Origin: JASGMR01 sp963664675
Lineage (GTDB): Bacteria; Thermotogota; Thermotogae; Petrotogales; Kosmotogaceae
Direction: 5' to 3'
Length of the DNA: 64,000 nucleotides
NCBI GenBank assembly: GCA_963664675.2
Contig: CAXXLB010000014.1
Location: 620,001-684,000 of the forward strand
The translations under genes were made by a program, and so were the position numbers. The notes beneath the pieces are model-generated. The model saw only the letters and a list, made by a program, of their open reading frames with translations. It was not told the DNA's origin and ran no database searches. The stretch's first letter is position 1, and every line of letters starts with the position of its first letter. Shown piece after piece: positions 7,041 to 16,378 of this stretch.

Positions 7041-8159
7041 ATGAGTTATAGAAAAACTTTTGTAGAAATTAATTTGAATAATTATATTCATAATCTGAAT
7101 TTTTTTAAGGAAAGAATAGATACCAGGAAAATTATGGCCGTGGTAAAAGCTGATGCTTACGGTCATGGTGCTGTTGAAATTTCCAAAGCAGGAAATCGTA
7201 TTGGTATTAATAATTTTGTTGTAGCATTTTTAGAAGAAGCTCTGGAATTAGCAAGAAATAATGTCAGCGGAGAAATTTTAATACTAAATTATTTTGATCC
7301 AAAATATTTGGAAGAAGTGGTTCTTTCGGGTATATCTGTGAGTCTTTTTAATAGAGAACAGATAAAGGAATGGAACGAAGTTTTAAATGAGAGTGAAAAA
7401 AAGGCATTGAAGATTCATTTGAATCTGGATACCGGAATGAGAATTTTAGGTTTTAATATTGAAGAGGCCCATGAGGTTATAGAGTGCCTTTTTGAGAATG
7501 GTTTTCACCTCGAAGGTATCTATTCCCATTATTCAGACGCGGATAACATTGACAGGGATTACTCGAATAAACAACTGGACTTGTTCAGAACTTTTGTGAA
7601 TGAAATTGCGCAGAAGTTTAATGTTGAGTGTTTACATATGTCTAATAGTGCTGCCGCTATGAAATATAAAAATAATCTGGAAAATTATATCAGATTGGGA
7701 ATTTACAGTTATGGACTTCAGGCGGAACAAAATATTCTGTTGGATGAAATAAAACCTGTGATGTCCTTTAAGTCAGTTATTTCCGATATAAAGAACTTAG
7801 AGAAAGATGATACTGTTGGATATGGAAGATCGTACAAAGCAAAAAAGAAAATGAGAATTGCTATCATACCGGTTGGATATGCGGACGGATATAGCAGATT
7901 TTTTTCAAACAATGGTGAAGTATTGATCGAAGGAATGCGGTGTTCTATCGTTGGAAAAATATGTATGGATCAATTTGCGGTTGATATATCCGGCCTTAGC
8001 AAGAAACCATCGATTGGTGAAGAGGTGGTTTTGTTCGGACAGCAGAATACCGAATTAATAAAAGTTGAAGAATTAGCCAAAAGAATCGGTGCATTAAATT
8101 ATGAAATTACATGTAATATAAGTAAGAGAGTTGAAAGAAAATATGTTGAAATTGTTTAA
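7041..8159 (+). CDS. alr: Alanine racemase
   Basis: A 372-residue PLP enzyme making D-alanine for peptidoglycan. The PLP lysine lies in AVVKADAYGHG near residue 35. LNLDTGMRILGF, SNSAA and a C-terminal GYADGYSR and GKICMDQ match the fold-type III barrel and the beta domain with its catalytic tyrosine region. No ribosome binding site precedes the ATG, and the rpmB terminator ends just upstream, so expression probably depends on readthrough or on a promoter within rpmB. ddl, the next step in D-alanine use, lies three genes downstream on the same strand. Confidence 0.95.
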   Translation: MSYRKTFVEINLNNYIHNLNFFKERIDTRKIMAVVKADAYGHGAVEISKAGNRIGINNFVVAFLEEALELARNNVSGEILILNYFDPKYLEEVVLSGISVSLFNREQIKEWNEVLNESEKKALKIHLNLDTGMRILGFNIEEAHEVIECLFENGFHLEGIYSHYSDADNIDRDYSNKQLDLFRTFVNEIAQKFNVECLHMSNSAAAMKYKNNLENYIRLGIYSYGLQAEQNILLDEIKPVMSFKSVISDIKNLEKDDTVGYGRSYKAKKKMRIAIIPVGYADGYSRFFSNNGEVLIEGMRCSIVGKICMDQFAVDISGLSKKPSIGEEVVLFGQQNTELIKVEELAKRIGALNYEITCNISKRVERKYVEIV

Positions 8160-8191
8160 AATAAAAGAGTTATATTTGTGAGGGATTTGAG

Positions 8192-9244
8192 ATGAAATTG
8201 AAGAACAAGTTTAATGATGAATTGCTAGAGCAGTTAAATATGAAAAAAAAGGGCGATGCTATGAATTATATTAATGAACTTAAACCTGGAATGGAAATAG
8301 TGATTGATTTGAAAATTATCTCAAAGAGAATACAGGAAACCAGGGATGGAAAGAAATTTTTGTTGTTGACACTCTCTGACAGAACAGGAATAATAAGAGC
8401 CATTGACTGGGGAAATGCAGAATTTAATGACCAGGTATTGGATATTGGAAGTGTGGCAAGATTCACTGGAAAGATAGTTATGTATGATGATAGACTTCAG
8501 TTAAATATATTCAATGGAGAAGAAATAGTTCTTTTAAAAGAGGGTGAATATGAATCTTCAAGATTTTTGGCAATTTCGTCGAAGAATTTGAAAGAATTGT
8601 ATCAGAATTTATTGGATATCATAGGATCGGTTGAAAATGATATGTTGAAAAAATTGTTGAAATCATTTTTTGTAGATGATAAAAAATTTGTTGATAAGTT
8701 TATTAATTCTCCTGCAGCAATAAAAATTCATCATGCGTATAAAGGTGGATTGCTGGAACATACTTTAGAAGTATCCAGAATATGTGATTCTTTTTCGCTT
8801 CAATATAAAGATGAAATAAACAGGGATTTATTAATTTCCGGTGCCATATTACATGACATAGGAAAAGTGAGGGAATACATGATAACTCCATCGGGCATCG
8901 ATAGAACCAATGAAGGAGAGTTGGTGGGTCATATTTCAATTGGATTCGAAATGCTGAATAAGAAAATTGATAAAATAGAAGATTTCCCCAAGTATCTTGC
9001 GAATGAATTAAAACATTTACTGTTATCTCACCATGGTGAAATGGAATGGGGATCACCGGTTTTGCCAAAAACAAACGAAGCGATACTTCTTCATATGGCA
9101 GATAATTCCGATGCTAAAATAGCACAGTTCAGAGAAATAAAGAAAAGAGAAAGCAATGGAGAAAATTACAGTTGGAGTAATTATGATAGATTTTTAAACA
9201 GAAGAATTCTTATGAAAAATAGTGAGGACGAAAATAACGAATAA
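8192..9244 (+). CDS. YhaM-type 3'-5' exoribonuclease (OB-fold plus HD domain)
   Basis: 350 residues. An N-terminal OB-fold nucleic-acid-binding domain (about 30-120, with LLLTLSDRTGIIRAIDW) is followed by an HD metal-dependent domain with HHAYKGGLLEHTLEV, ILHDIGK and HLLLSHHG. This is the architecture of YhaM/CBF1, a 3'-5' exonuclease acting on RNA and single-stranded DNA. The ATG at 8192 has GAGGGA upstream. An internal ATG at 8261 aligns better with the usual YhaM N-terminus, so the first 23 residues may not be translated. Confidence 0.85.
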   Translation: MKLKNKFNDELLEQLNMKKKGDAMNYINELKPGMEIVIDLKIISKRIQETRDGKKFLLLTLSDRTGIIRAIDWGNAEFNDQVLDIGSVARFTGKIVMYDDRLQLNIFNGEEIVLLKEGEYESSRFLAISSKNLKELYQNLLDIIGSVENDMLKKLLKSFFVDDKKFVDKFINSPAAIKIHHAYKGGLLEHTLEVSRICDSFSLQYKDEINRDLLISGAILHDIGKVREYMITPSGIDRTNEGELVGHISIGFEMLNKKIDKIEDFPKYLANELKHLLLSHHGEMEWGSPVLPKTNEAILLHMADNSDAKIAQFREIKKRESNGENYSWSNYDRFLNRRILMKNSEDENNE

Positions 9245-9264
9245 AAATTTATAGGAGTGAGATT

Positions 9265-11478
9265 TTGAAATTAGTTATTGTAGAATCACCATCAAAGGCT
9301 AAGACAATCAAAAGATATTTGGGAAAAGATTACGAGGTACTGGCTTCTAAGGGCCATATAAGAGATTTGCCTGTCTCGAAATTTGGAGTTGATCTGGATA
9401 CCCTTGAGGCAGAATACGAAATATTGAGTGGTAAACAAAAAACCGTAAAAGAATTAAAAAATAAAGCAAAAGGTAAAGAGGTTTTTCTTGCTTCGGATAA
9501 TGATAGAGAAGGTGAAGCCATAGCCTGGCATGTTTCCAAAGTATTAGAGCTTCCGGAAGATGGGAACAATAGAATAGTGTTCAATGAGATCACAAAAAAT
9601 GCCATTCAAAAGGCCATAAAATCACCGAAAAAAATAAATATGAATATGGTTGATGCCCAGTTCGCAAGAAGAGTTTTAGATAGAATTGTGGGTTATAAAA
9701 TAAGCCCGATGTTATGGAAGATTTTGCAGAAGGGTTTGAGTGCGGGGAGAGTACAATCCGTAGCGCTCAGATTTATCGTTGAACTCGAAAATAAGATCAG
9801 TGATTTTATATCTCATGATTATTACAAATTTTTCATGAAATTCAATAACGAAAAGATTCCTCTTGTTAAATATATGGGGAAAAAGGTGACGAACAACACA
9901 TTTGTAAACGATAAGGAAAAAGATGAAATTTTTTCTGAAATGAAGGATTCTAAGTATGAGGTTTCAAAAATTTCCAGAAGAACCAAGACGAAAAAACAAC
10001 CATTTCCCTTCACAACATCCACGCTTCAGCAGACAGCTATAAATACATTTGGGTGGAGTGCGAAGAGAACGATGCAGGTGGCTCAAAAACTTTATGAAGG
10101 AATCGAGACCGATGAAGGTAATATAGCCTTCATAACATATATGAGAACTGATTCCACCAGAATTTCCGATGAGGCGAAGAGTGCCGCCAGAGATTTCATA
10201 AATAAAATTTATGGCGACAAGTATATAGGAAGTCAAAAAGAAAAAAAGGTTTCTAATAAGATTCAGGATGCGCATGAAGCTATAAGACCCACGTATGTTG
10301 ACAAGACACCAGATACGGTTAAAAAGAATTTTTCCAAAGATGAATACAAATTATACAATTTAATCTGGACCAGGTTTATAGCGTCGCAAATGTCTCCTTC
10401 TAAATATGATGTTCTGAAAGTTGATATCTGTGATGAAAAAGATAAATTTTTATTTCAATTTTCAGTTGAAAAAGTTATTTTTGATGGTCACGAAGTCGTG
10501 TATAACAAAAATCTGGATGAAAGGGAATTCCCGAATCTGAAAGAAGGGCAGGAAATTGTTCCTGATGAAATTATCAGTGAGAAAGATCAGACAAAACCTC
10601 CCGCACGATATTCGGAAGCTTCACTCGTTAAAGAACTTGAAAGTAAGGGTATCGGTAGACCTTCTACTTTTGCAACCATAATATCCACTCTATTGAACAG
10701 AGAATATATTAAAAAAGAGGGAAGGGAACTCAAGCCAACATTACTTGGGAATGTTGTTTCGGATTTTTTGACGAATAATTTTTCGAATATAATTAACTCT
10801 GAATTCACTTCAAATTTAGAGACGGAATTGGATAAAGTTGAGAACAATAGTGTTAATTGGAAAAAAGTAATTAAAGATTTTTATAGGGATTTTTCTTTGA
10901 ATCTCGATGAAATAAATAAAAGAATCAAAGAGGGTAAGCTAAAGATAGTTTACAAGACGAATTTGAAGTGTGATTGCGGTGGCGAATACAAATTAATATT
11001 CGGCAGATATGGCGGATATTTAAAGTGTGAAAAATGTGAAAAAAACAAATCTCTTGACATGATGTCCTTTGCACCGATAAATAAAGGAATAATAGATTTA
11101 AAGAATTTGACTGAGAAAAAAGAGAACAATTTATTGGATGAAAAATGTCCGAAATGTGGCAAACCGCTTGCATTAAAAAATGGGAGATTTGGAGAGTTCA
11201 TTGCCTGTACGGGGTATCCCGACTGCAAATATACAAGAAATGTACAAATTGAAGCTCCGTGTCCAAAATGTGGCGGGAAAGTCAGCAAATTGAAAAGCAA
11301 AAAAGGAAAAATTTATTTTAAATGTAACGATTGTGATGAAATGTTCTGGAAAGAACCTTCCGGTAAAAAGTGTGAGGAATGTGGAGAGCCCTTATACATA
11401 AAAAATAAAAAAACCGGGAAGGTTTTATATTGTGATAAATGCAAGACAGAATATAAAATGGATGATGATGAAGAATGA
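9265..11478 (+). CDS. topA: DNA topoisomerase I
   Basis: A 737-residue type IA topoisomerase that relaxes negative supercoils. The N-terminal Toprim domain has the conserved IVESPSKAKT and DNDREGEAIAWH. The active-site tyrosine lies in TYMRTDSTRIS, and KPPARYSEASLVKELE and GIGRPSTFATII follow. The C-terminus carries several Cys4 zinc-ribbon repeats (CDCGG...CEKC, CPKCGKP, CPKCGGK, CEECGEP...CDKC). The start is a TTG at 9265 following an AGGAGTGAG-type site. The stop overlaps the ddl start (ATGA). Confidence 0.97.
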   Translation: MKLVIVESPSKAKTIKRYLGKDYEVLASKGHIRDLPVSKFGVDLDTLEAEYEILSGKQKTVKELKNKAKGKEVFLASDNDREGEAIAWHVSKVLELPEDGNNRIVFNEITKNAIQKAIKSPKKINMNMVDAQFARRVLDRIVGYKISPMLWKILQKGLSAGRVQSVALRFIVELENKISDFISHDYYKFFMKFNNEKIPLVKYMGKKVTNNTFVNDKEKDEIFSEMKDSKYEVSKISRRTKTKKQPFPFTTSTLQQTAINTFGWSAKRTMQVAQKLYEGIETDEGNIAFITYMRTDSTRISDEAKSAARDFINKIYGDKYIGSQKEKKVSNKIQDAHEAIRPTYVDKTPDTVKKNFSKDEYKLYNLIWTRFIASQMSPSKYDVLKVDICDEKDKFLFQFSVEKVIFDGHEVVYNKNLDEREFPNLKEGQEIVPDEIISEKDQTKPPARYSEASLVKELESKGIGRPSTFATIISTLLNREYIKKEGRELKPTLLGNVVSDFLTNNFSNIINSEFTSNLETELDKVENNSVNWKKVIKDFYRDFSLNLDEINKRIKEGKLKIVYKTNLKCDCGGEYKLIFGRYGGYLKCEKCEKNKSLDMMSFAPINKGIIDLKNLTEKKENNLLDEKCPKCGKPLALKNGRFGEFIACTGYPDCKYTRNVQIEAPCPKCGGKVSKLKSKKGKIYFKCNDCDEMFWKEPSGKKCEECGEPLYIKNKKTGKVLYCDKCKTEYKMDDDEE

Positions 11479-12389
11479 AGATATTTCTTATTTATGGCGG
11501 AACAGCTTCGGAAAAAGAAGTTTCCGTGAGAGGTGGAAAAAGAATCGCAGAAGCTTTGAGATTCAACAATTACGAAGTTGAAGAACTTAATTTAGATAAT
11601 TATCAAAGATTAATAGATAATGTTGAAAAAATAAAAAACAGTGATTTGGTTTTTATTGCGTTGCATGGTACGGATGGTGAAAGTGGAAAGGTTCAGGGTT
11701 TTCTTGATACATTGAACGTGAAATATATCGGTTCGGATTTATTGGCTTCATCTATTTGCTTTAATAAAGAAATAACTTTTGAGTTGGTAAAAGAAATTGT
11801 GGATATACCGGAATGGAAAATATTAAAAAAAGAAGAGAAAAACAATCCCTTGAATCGTTTTCCTGTTATTTTGAAACCGATTTCTGAGGGCTCAAGTGTT
11901 GATGTTGAAATATGTGATACGCCCGAAGATTATTCGAATAAACTTGATAATTTTTATAAAAAGTATGACGAGTTAATAGTTCAAGAATTTATAATCGGAA
12001 AAGAAATTACAATACCCATGATTGAAAAGAATGGGAAAATTGTCATTTTACCGATTTTAGAAATTAAACCCGAAAACAGGTTTTATGATTACGAAGCAAA
12101 ATATACAGAAGGAAAGACGAAATTCATCGTTCCTGCCAGAATAAATGATGAGATAAGAGAAGAAATTGTAAAAAAGTCTGAAAAAATTTTTGAAAAATTG
12201 AATTGCAAAGATTTTGCCCGAATAGATGGAATTATAAAAGATGAGAAATTTTATTTTTTTGAAGTGAATACAATTCCCGGATTGACAGAATTGAGTGATT
12301 TGCCTATATCGGCAATGGCAAAAGGAATTGATTTTAACAATTTGATTAATGGAATAGTTTTTGAAGCCGTTAATCGAACGGAGGATTAA
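11475..12389 (+). CDS. ddl: D-alanine--D-alanine ligase
   Basis: A 304-residue ATP-grasp enzyme joining two D-alanines for the peptidoglycan stem peptide. It has the N-terminal GGTASEKEVS loop, ALHGTDGE, the ATP-grasp segment PVILKPISEGSS, the omega-loop region RFYDYEAKY, and the metal-binding FFEVNTIPGLT. It overlaps topA by four bases and lies near alr, linking D-alanine production and use in one cluster. Confidence 0.96.
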   Translation: MKIFLIYGGTASEKEVSVRGGKRIAEALRFNNYEVEELNLDNYQRLIDNVEKIKNSDLVFIALHGTDGESGKVQGFLDTLNVKYIGSDLLASSICFNKEITFELVKEIVDIPEWKILKKEEKNNPLNRFPVILKPISEGSSVDVEICDTPEDYSNKLDNFYKKYDELIVQEFIIGKEITIPMIEKNGKIVILPILEIKPENRFYDYEAKYTEGKTKFIVPARINDEIREEIVKKSEKIFEKLNCKDFARIDGIIKDEKFYFFEVNTIPGLTELSDLPISAMAKGIDFNNLINGIVFEAVNRTED

Positions 12390-12390
12390 A

Positions 12391-12939
12391 ATGGAAAAGT
12401 TACATGGGACTACAATAATAGCTGTTAAGAGAGATAATAAAATGGTGATAGCGGGCGATGGACAGGTTACCCTGGGTGAAACGGTGATGAAAGGAACCGC
12501 CAGGAAAGTCAGAAAGATTGGAAATGGCAAGGTAATAAGTGGATTTGCAGGCTCTGTAGCCGATGCGATAACTCTTCTGGATAAATTCGAAGAGAAATAC
12601 AGCTCCAGTAATGGAATTCTAATAAAAGCTGCTGCAAACCTTGCTAAAGAGTGGAGAACCAGTAAAGTTCTGCGAAATCTGGAGGCAATGTTAATTGTAG
12701 CAGACACGAAAAATATGCTGGTTGTTTCCGGGAATGGAGAAGTAATACAACCGGATGAGGATATAATAGCAATTGGTTCGGGAGGCAGTTTTGCTCTGGC
12801 GGCTGCAAAGGCCTTGATTAGAAATACAGAGAAGGATGCCAGAACGATAGCCCTGGAATCTATGAAGATAGCAAGCGAAATATGCATTTATACGAATGGA
12901 AACATTATTTATGAAGAACTGGAGGGTGAAGATGAATAA
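12391..12939 (+). CDS. hslV: ATP-dependent protease subunit HslV (ClpQ)
   Basis: A 182-residue proteasome-like N-terminal nucleophile threonine peptidase. The start reads MEKLHG followed by TTIIAV, so a six-residue propeptide would be removed to expose the catalytic Thr7, as in Thermotoga HslV. GDGQVTLG, GFAGSVADA and GSGGSFALAAA are characteristic. The ATG at 12391 has GGAGG at 12380-12384; the frame is open further upstream but without support. It overlaps hslU by eight bases. Confidence 0.96.
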   Translation: MEKLHGTTIIAVKRDNKMVIAGDGQVTLGETVMKGTARKVRKIGNGKVISGFAGSVADAITLLDKFEEKYSSSNGILIKAAANLAKEWRTSKVLRNLEAMLIVADTKNMLVVSGNGEVIQPDEDIIAIGSGGSFALAAAKALIRNTEKDARTIALESMKIASEICIYTNGNIIYEELEGEDE

Positions 12940-14323
12940 TATTGATATTGAAAATATGACTCCAAAACAAATAGTTAAGGAACTTGATAAATATATAATA
13001 GGTCAGAACGAAGCAAAAAAATCCGTGGCTATAGCCATGAGAAACAGAATAAGAAGACAAAAATTATCCGAAGAGTTAAAAAAAGAGGTAATTCCCAAAA
13101 ATATACTCATGATAGGGCCCACCGGTGTTGGGAAAACTGAGATAGCCAGAAGATTAGCTCAACTTTCCGGGTCTCCTTTTTTGAAAGTTGAAGCAACCAG
13201 ATTCACCGAGGTAGGTTATGTGGGTAAAAACGTCGATTCTATGATAAGAGAATTAGTGGAAGTCAGTGTCAATATGGTAAAAAACGAAAAGATGAAAGAA
13301 ATTTCGGAAAAAACGGAAGTGATGGTTGAAGAAAGAATATTGGATTCTCTTATTCCTGTTCCATCAAAAAAGGGACAATCGAATGTTGTTTTCAGTATTT
13401 TTCAGAATCAGGCTGCCCAAAACCAACCGAAACTGTCAAAAGAAGAAATGGAAGAACTGAAAAACAGAAGAGAAAAAACCAGACAGGATTTGAGAAATAA
13501 AGAGCTGGAGAATTTTGAAATAGAGATTGAGATTGAGGAAAAAAACCAACAAATGATGATGATTCCCGGTATGGAAGATATGGGTATGGATATTTCCGGT
13601 ATGCTCGGTGCGGTTATGCCGAAAAAAACTAAAAAGAGAAGATTGACTGTATCGGAAGCGAGAAAGGTTCTTACCCCCATTGAAGCAGAAAAGTTATTGG
13701 ATATGGATAAAGTTATCTCCGAAGCATTCGACCGTGTAGAAAACAGGGGGATTCTTTTTGTTGATGAAATAGATAAAGTTGTCAATAAAAGTAATAATTC
13801 TGCCGACGTTTCCAGAGAAGGTGTTCAAAGAGATTTGTTGCCAATTATTGAGGGTACTACGATAAATACGAAATATGGACCCATTAAAACGGATTATATT
13901 CTTTTCATTGCCGCGGGTGCTTTTCATATTTCAAAACCATCGGATTTAATTCCTGAATTCCAGGGAAGATTTCCAATCAGAGTAGAGTTGTTGGCCCTTA
14001 CGGAGGAAGATTTTTTCAAGATTCTGTTGGAGCCGAAAAATGCCATAATAAAGCAATATAAAGCTCTTTTGGCAACTGAAATGATTGATATAATATTTGA
14101 AGAAGAGGCACTTAAAGAGATCGCAAAAATATCCTTTGATTTGAATTCGAATATCGAAAACATAGGTGCCAGAAGATTATACACGGTGATAGAAAAAGTT
14201 TTGGAAGAAATTTCGTTTATGGCTCCGGAAATCGATAAAAAAATTGTTATAGATAAAGAATATGTCAGTGAAAGGGTAAAAGATATTTCAGAAGATCGGG
14301 ATTTGAGTTCATATATATTGTAA
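12932..14323 (+). CDS. hslU: HslU ATPase of the HslUV protease
   Basis: A 463-residue AAA+ unfoldase that feeds substrates into HslV. It has YIIGQNEAKK, the Walker A motif GPTGVGKTE near residue 65, GYVGKNVDSMIREL (pore-loop region), an inserted charged I domain at about 110-240, Walker B LFVDEIDK, and a C-terminal sensor-2 segment NIGARRLYTV. The C-terminus ends DLSSYIL, the tail that docks into HslV. A methionine-rich stretch occurs in the I domain. The ATG at 12932 follows GGAGGG. Confidence 0.96.
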   Translation: MNNIDIENMTPKQIVKELDKYIIGQNEAKKSVAIAMRNRIRRQKLSEELKKEVIPKNILMIGPTGVGKTEIARRLAQLSGSPFLKVEATRFTEVGYVGKNVDSMIRELVEVSVNMVKNEKMKEISEKTEVMVEERILDSLIPVPSKKGQSNVVFSIFQNQAAQNQPKLSKEEMEELKNRREKTRQDLRNKELENFEIEIEIEEKNQQMMMIPGMEDMGMDISGMLGAVMPKKTKKRRLTVSEARKVLTPIEAEKLLDMDKVISEAFDRVENRGILFVDEIDKVVNKSNNSADVSREGVQRDLLPIIEGTTINTKYGPIKTDYILFIAAGAFHISKPSDLIPEFQGRFPIRVELLALTEEDFFKILLEPKNAIIKQYKALLATEMIDIIFEEEALKEIAKISFDLNSNIENIGARRLYTVIEKVLEEISFMAPEIDKKIVIDKEYVSERVKDISEDRDLSSYIL

Positions 14324-15352
14324 ATGGAAAGAAATGAAATAGCAGCAATTTGTTTGTCCGGTGATCTGACGTTAGATGATTATGTTAATATCACAAAATA
14401 TGATATCAGTTATAAAGAAATATTATCCTCCAGAATTCCTTTTTTGAGGGGGAAAAAGCAAAATAAAATTGTTTCTGAAAAAGAAAAGACAGAGAAAGTT
14501 TTAAACAACAATCAAAATTTTTTGTTTTATGGAGATAAAGAATATCCCGATATATTAAAACAGATCAACGATCCTCCCTTGGTTTTATTTTACAAGGGAG
14601 ATATTTCTATATTAAAAAATGATATGAAAATAGCTATCGTAGGATCGAGAAATGCAAATGACTATGGTCTGAAATATACCGAAAAATTTTCTAGGCAACT
14701 TTGCGATTATAATTTTGTAATTGTAAGTGGAATGGCAGCCGGTATAGATGGAATGGCGCATAGGGGTGCCCTCAAAGGAAATGGAAAAACGATAGCGGTT
14801 TTGGGTTCGGGTATCAATGTTCCATATCCTGCTTCAAACAGAAATATTTATTATGATATTTGTAAAAAAGGTTTGATTGTATCAGAGTATATTCCGGATA
14901 CACCACCGTTCAGATATAATTTCCCAAGGAGAAACAGAATAGTTGTTGGGCTTTCAAAAGGTGTTTTTATAACACAGGCAGCATTGAACAGTGGTTCGAT
15001 GATCTCTGCCAGACTGGCATCTGAAAATAACAGAGATGTTTTCGCTTTACCTGGAAATATAAATTCAAAACAATCTGAGGGAACCAACTGGCTCATAAAA
15101 AATGGCGCCAAGCCTGTAACTGATATTCAGGATATTCTAGAGGAATACGATATAAAGTATGAGAAAAGAGGCGTGAAAAAAACTATTGATGATAGTTGGG
15201 GAATTGTTGGTTTGTTGAGGGAGACACCCAAAACATTCACGGAGTTATTGAACGAAATAAAAATATCCAGAGATGAATTGGTTTTGGAATTAACGAAGTT
15301 ACAGATTAACGGAAGTATAACTGAGATTAACGGCAAATGGAAAACATTTTAA
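14324..15352 (+). CDS. dprA: DNA processing protein DprA
   Basis: A 342-residue RecA loader that protects incoming single-stranded DNA in natural transformation. It has an N-terminal SAM-like region, then the Rossmann DNA-binding core with IVGSRNANDYG, VSGMAAGIDGMAH, AVLGSGINVPYP and GSMISA, and a C-terminal winged-helix domain of about 60 residues. The ATG directly follows the hslU stop, with no separate binding site. Its presence suggests competence potential, but no other com genes are in the window. Confidence 0.93.
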   Translation: MERNEIAAICLSGDLTLDDYVNITKYDISYKEILSSRIPFLRGKKQNKIVSEKEKTEKVLNNNQNFLFYGDKEYPDILKQINDPPLVLFYKGDISILKNDMKIAIVGSRNANDYGLKYTEKFSRQLCDYNFVIVSGMAAGIDGMAHRGALKGNGKTIAVLGSGINVPYPASNRNIYYDICKKGLIVSEYIPDTPPFRYNFPRRNRIVVGLSKGVFITQAALNSGSMISARLASENNRDVFALPGNINSKQSEGTNWLIKNGAKPVTDIQDILEEYDIKYEKRGVKKTIDDSWGIVGLLRETPKTFTELLNEIKISRDELVLELTKLQINGSITEINGKWKTF

Positions 15353-15419
15353 GAGTTTAATATTTTTAATATTTAATGATGTATAATATAAAAGAAAGTA
15401 TATATCGGGAGGTATTTAG

Positions 15420-16364
15420 ATGGCTTATGTAAACACTAAACAGATTTTAGAAAAGGCAAATAAAGAATTTTATGGAGTTCCGGCTCTAAATATTAATAAT
15501 TTGGAGTTTCTTCATGTAATAATTAAAGCTGCTATTGCGGAGAATTCTCCTGCGATCATTGAAACTTCAGAGGGAGCGATAAAGTATGCCGGAATGGGGG
15601 ATATAAAAAAGGGAACAGATCTTTTTGTGAAAATGGTTAAAGAATTCGCAGATTCTTTATCAGTTCCGGTTTCTTTACATTTAGATCATGGTAAAAATTT
15701 CGATATAATAATGTCGTGTATAAATTCCGGATACAGTTCGGTAATGATAGATGCGTCGGCTTTTCCTTATGAGGAAAATCTTTCGAAGACAGCAGAAATA
15801 TGTAAAATCGCTCATGCAAGCGGAGTGTCGGTGGAAGCCGAGCTTGGAAAGTTAGTCGGAATTGAAGATAATGTAGTTGTAGATGAAAAAGAAGGCTCTC
15901 TGGTAGATCCTGATGTGGCGAAAGAATTTGTGGATAAAACGAAAGTTGATTTTTTGGCCCCGGCTATCGGAACCAGTCACGGTGCATTTAAATTTAAAGG
16001 TGAGGCAAAATTGGATTTCGATAGATTGAAAAAGGTGAAAGAATTGACTGAAATACCACTTGTTTTGCATGGAGCTTCCAGTGTTCCGGTTGATATAAAA
16101 GAATTAGCCGAAAATTATGGGGCGGATTTCAAAGGGGCTAAAGGTGTTCCTTCAGATATTTTAAAAGAATCGGTAAAATACGGTATAAACAAAGTCAACA
16201 CCGATACGGATTTAAGAATGGCTTTCGTTGGTGGCCTTAGAAAGTATTTAAAAGAAAATCCTTCGGAATTTGATCCGAGAAAATATTTTAAAACCTCTTT
16301 TGAATTAACAGAAAAGGTTATCAGAGATAGAATGAAATTATTGGGTTCTTCGAATAAAGCATAA
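15420..16364 (+). CDS. fba: Class II fructose-bisphosphate aldolase
   Basis: A 314-residue zinc-dependent aldolase of glycolysis and gluconeogenesis. Zinc-ligand and phosphate-binding motifs are visible: SLHLDHGKN, EAELGKLVG, GTSHGAF and LVLHGASSVP, the last being the second zinc histidine. A TATAAT at 15382-15387 with a weak -35 and a GGGAGG site precede the ATG. The adjacent ackA, 15 bases downstream, makes a small sugar-fermentation unit that ends at a strong terminator. Confidence 0.95.
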   Translation: MAYVNTKQILEKANKEFYGVPALNINNLEFLHVIIKAAIAENSPAIIETSEGAIKYAGMGDIKKGTDLFVKMVKEFADSLSVPVSLHLDHGKNFDIIMSCINSGYSSVMIDASAFPYEENLSKTAEICKIAHASGVSVEAELGKLVGIEDNVVVDEKEGSLVDPDVAKEFVDKTKVDFLAPAIGTSHGAFKFKGEAKLDFDRLKKVKELTEIPLVLHGASSVPVDIKELAENYGADFKGAKGVPSDILKESVKYGINKVNTDTDLRMAFVGGLRKYLKENPSEFDPRKYFKTSFELTEKVIRDRMKLLGSSNKA

Positions 16365-16378
16365 TAGGAGGAATAGCC

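Noticed and set aside
12057..12887. A 276-codon open frame on the minus strand
   Set aside because: It is antisense to ddl and hslV, which have unmistakable motifs, overlapping operon structure and binding sites on the plus strand.
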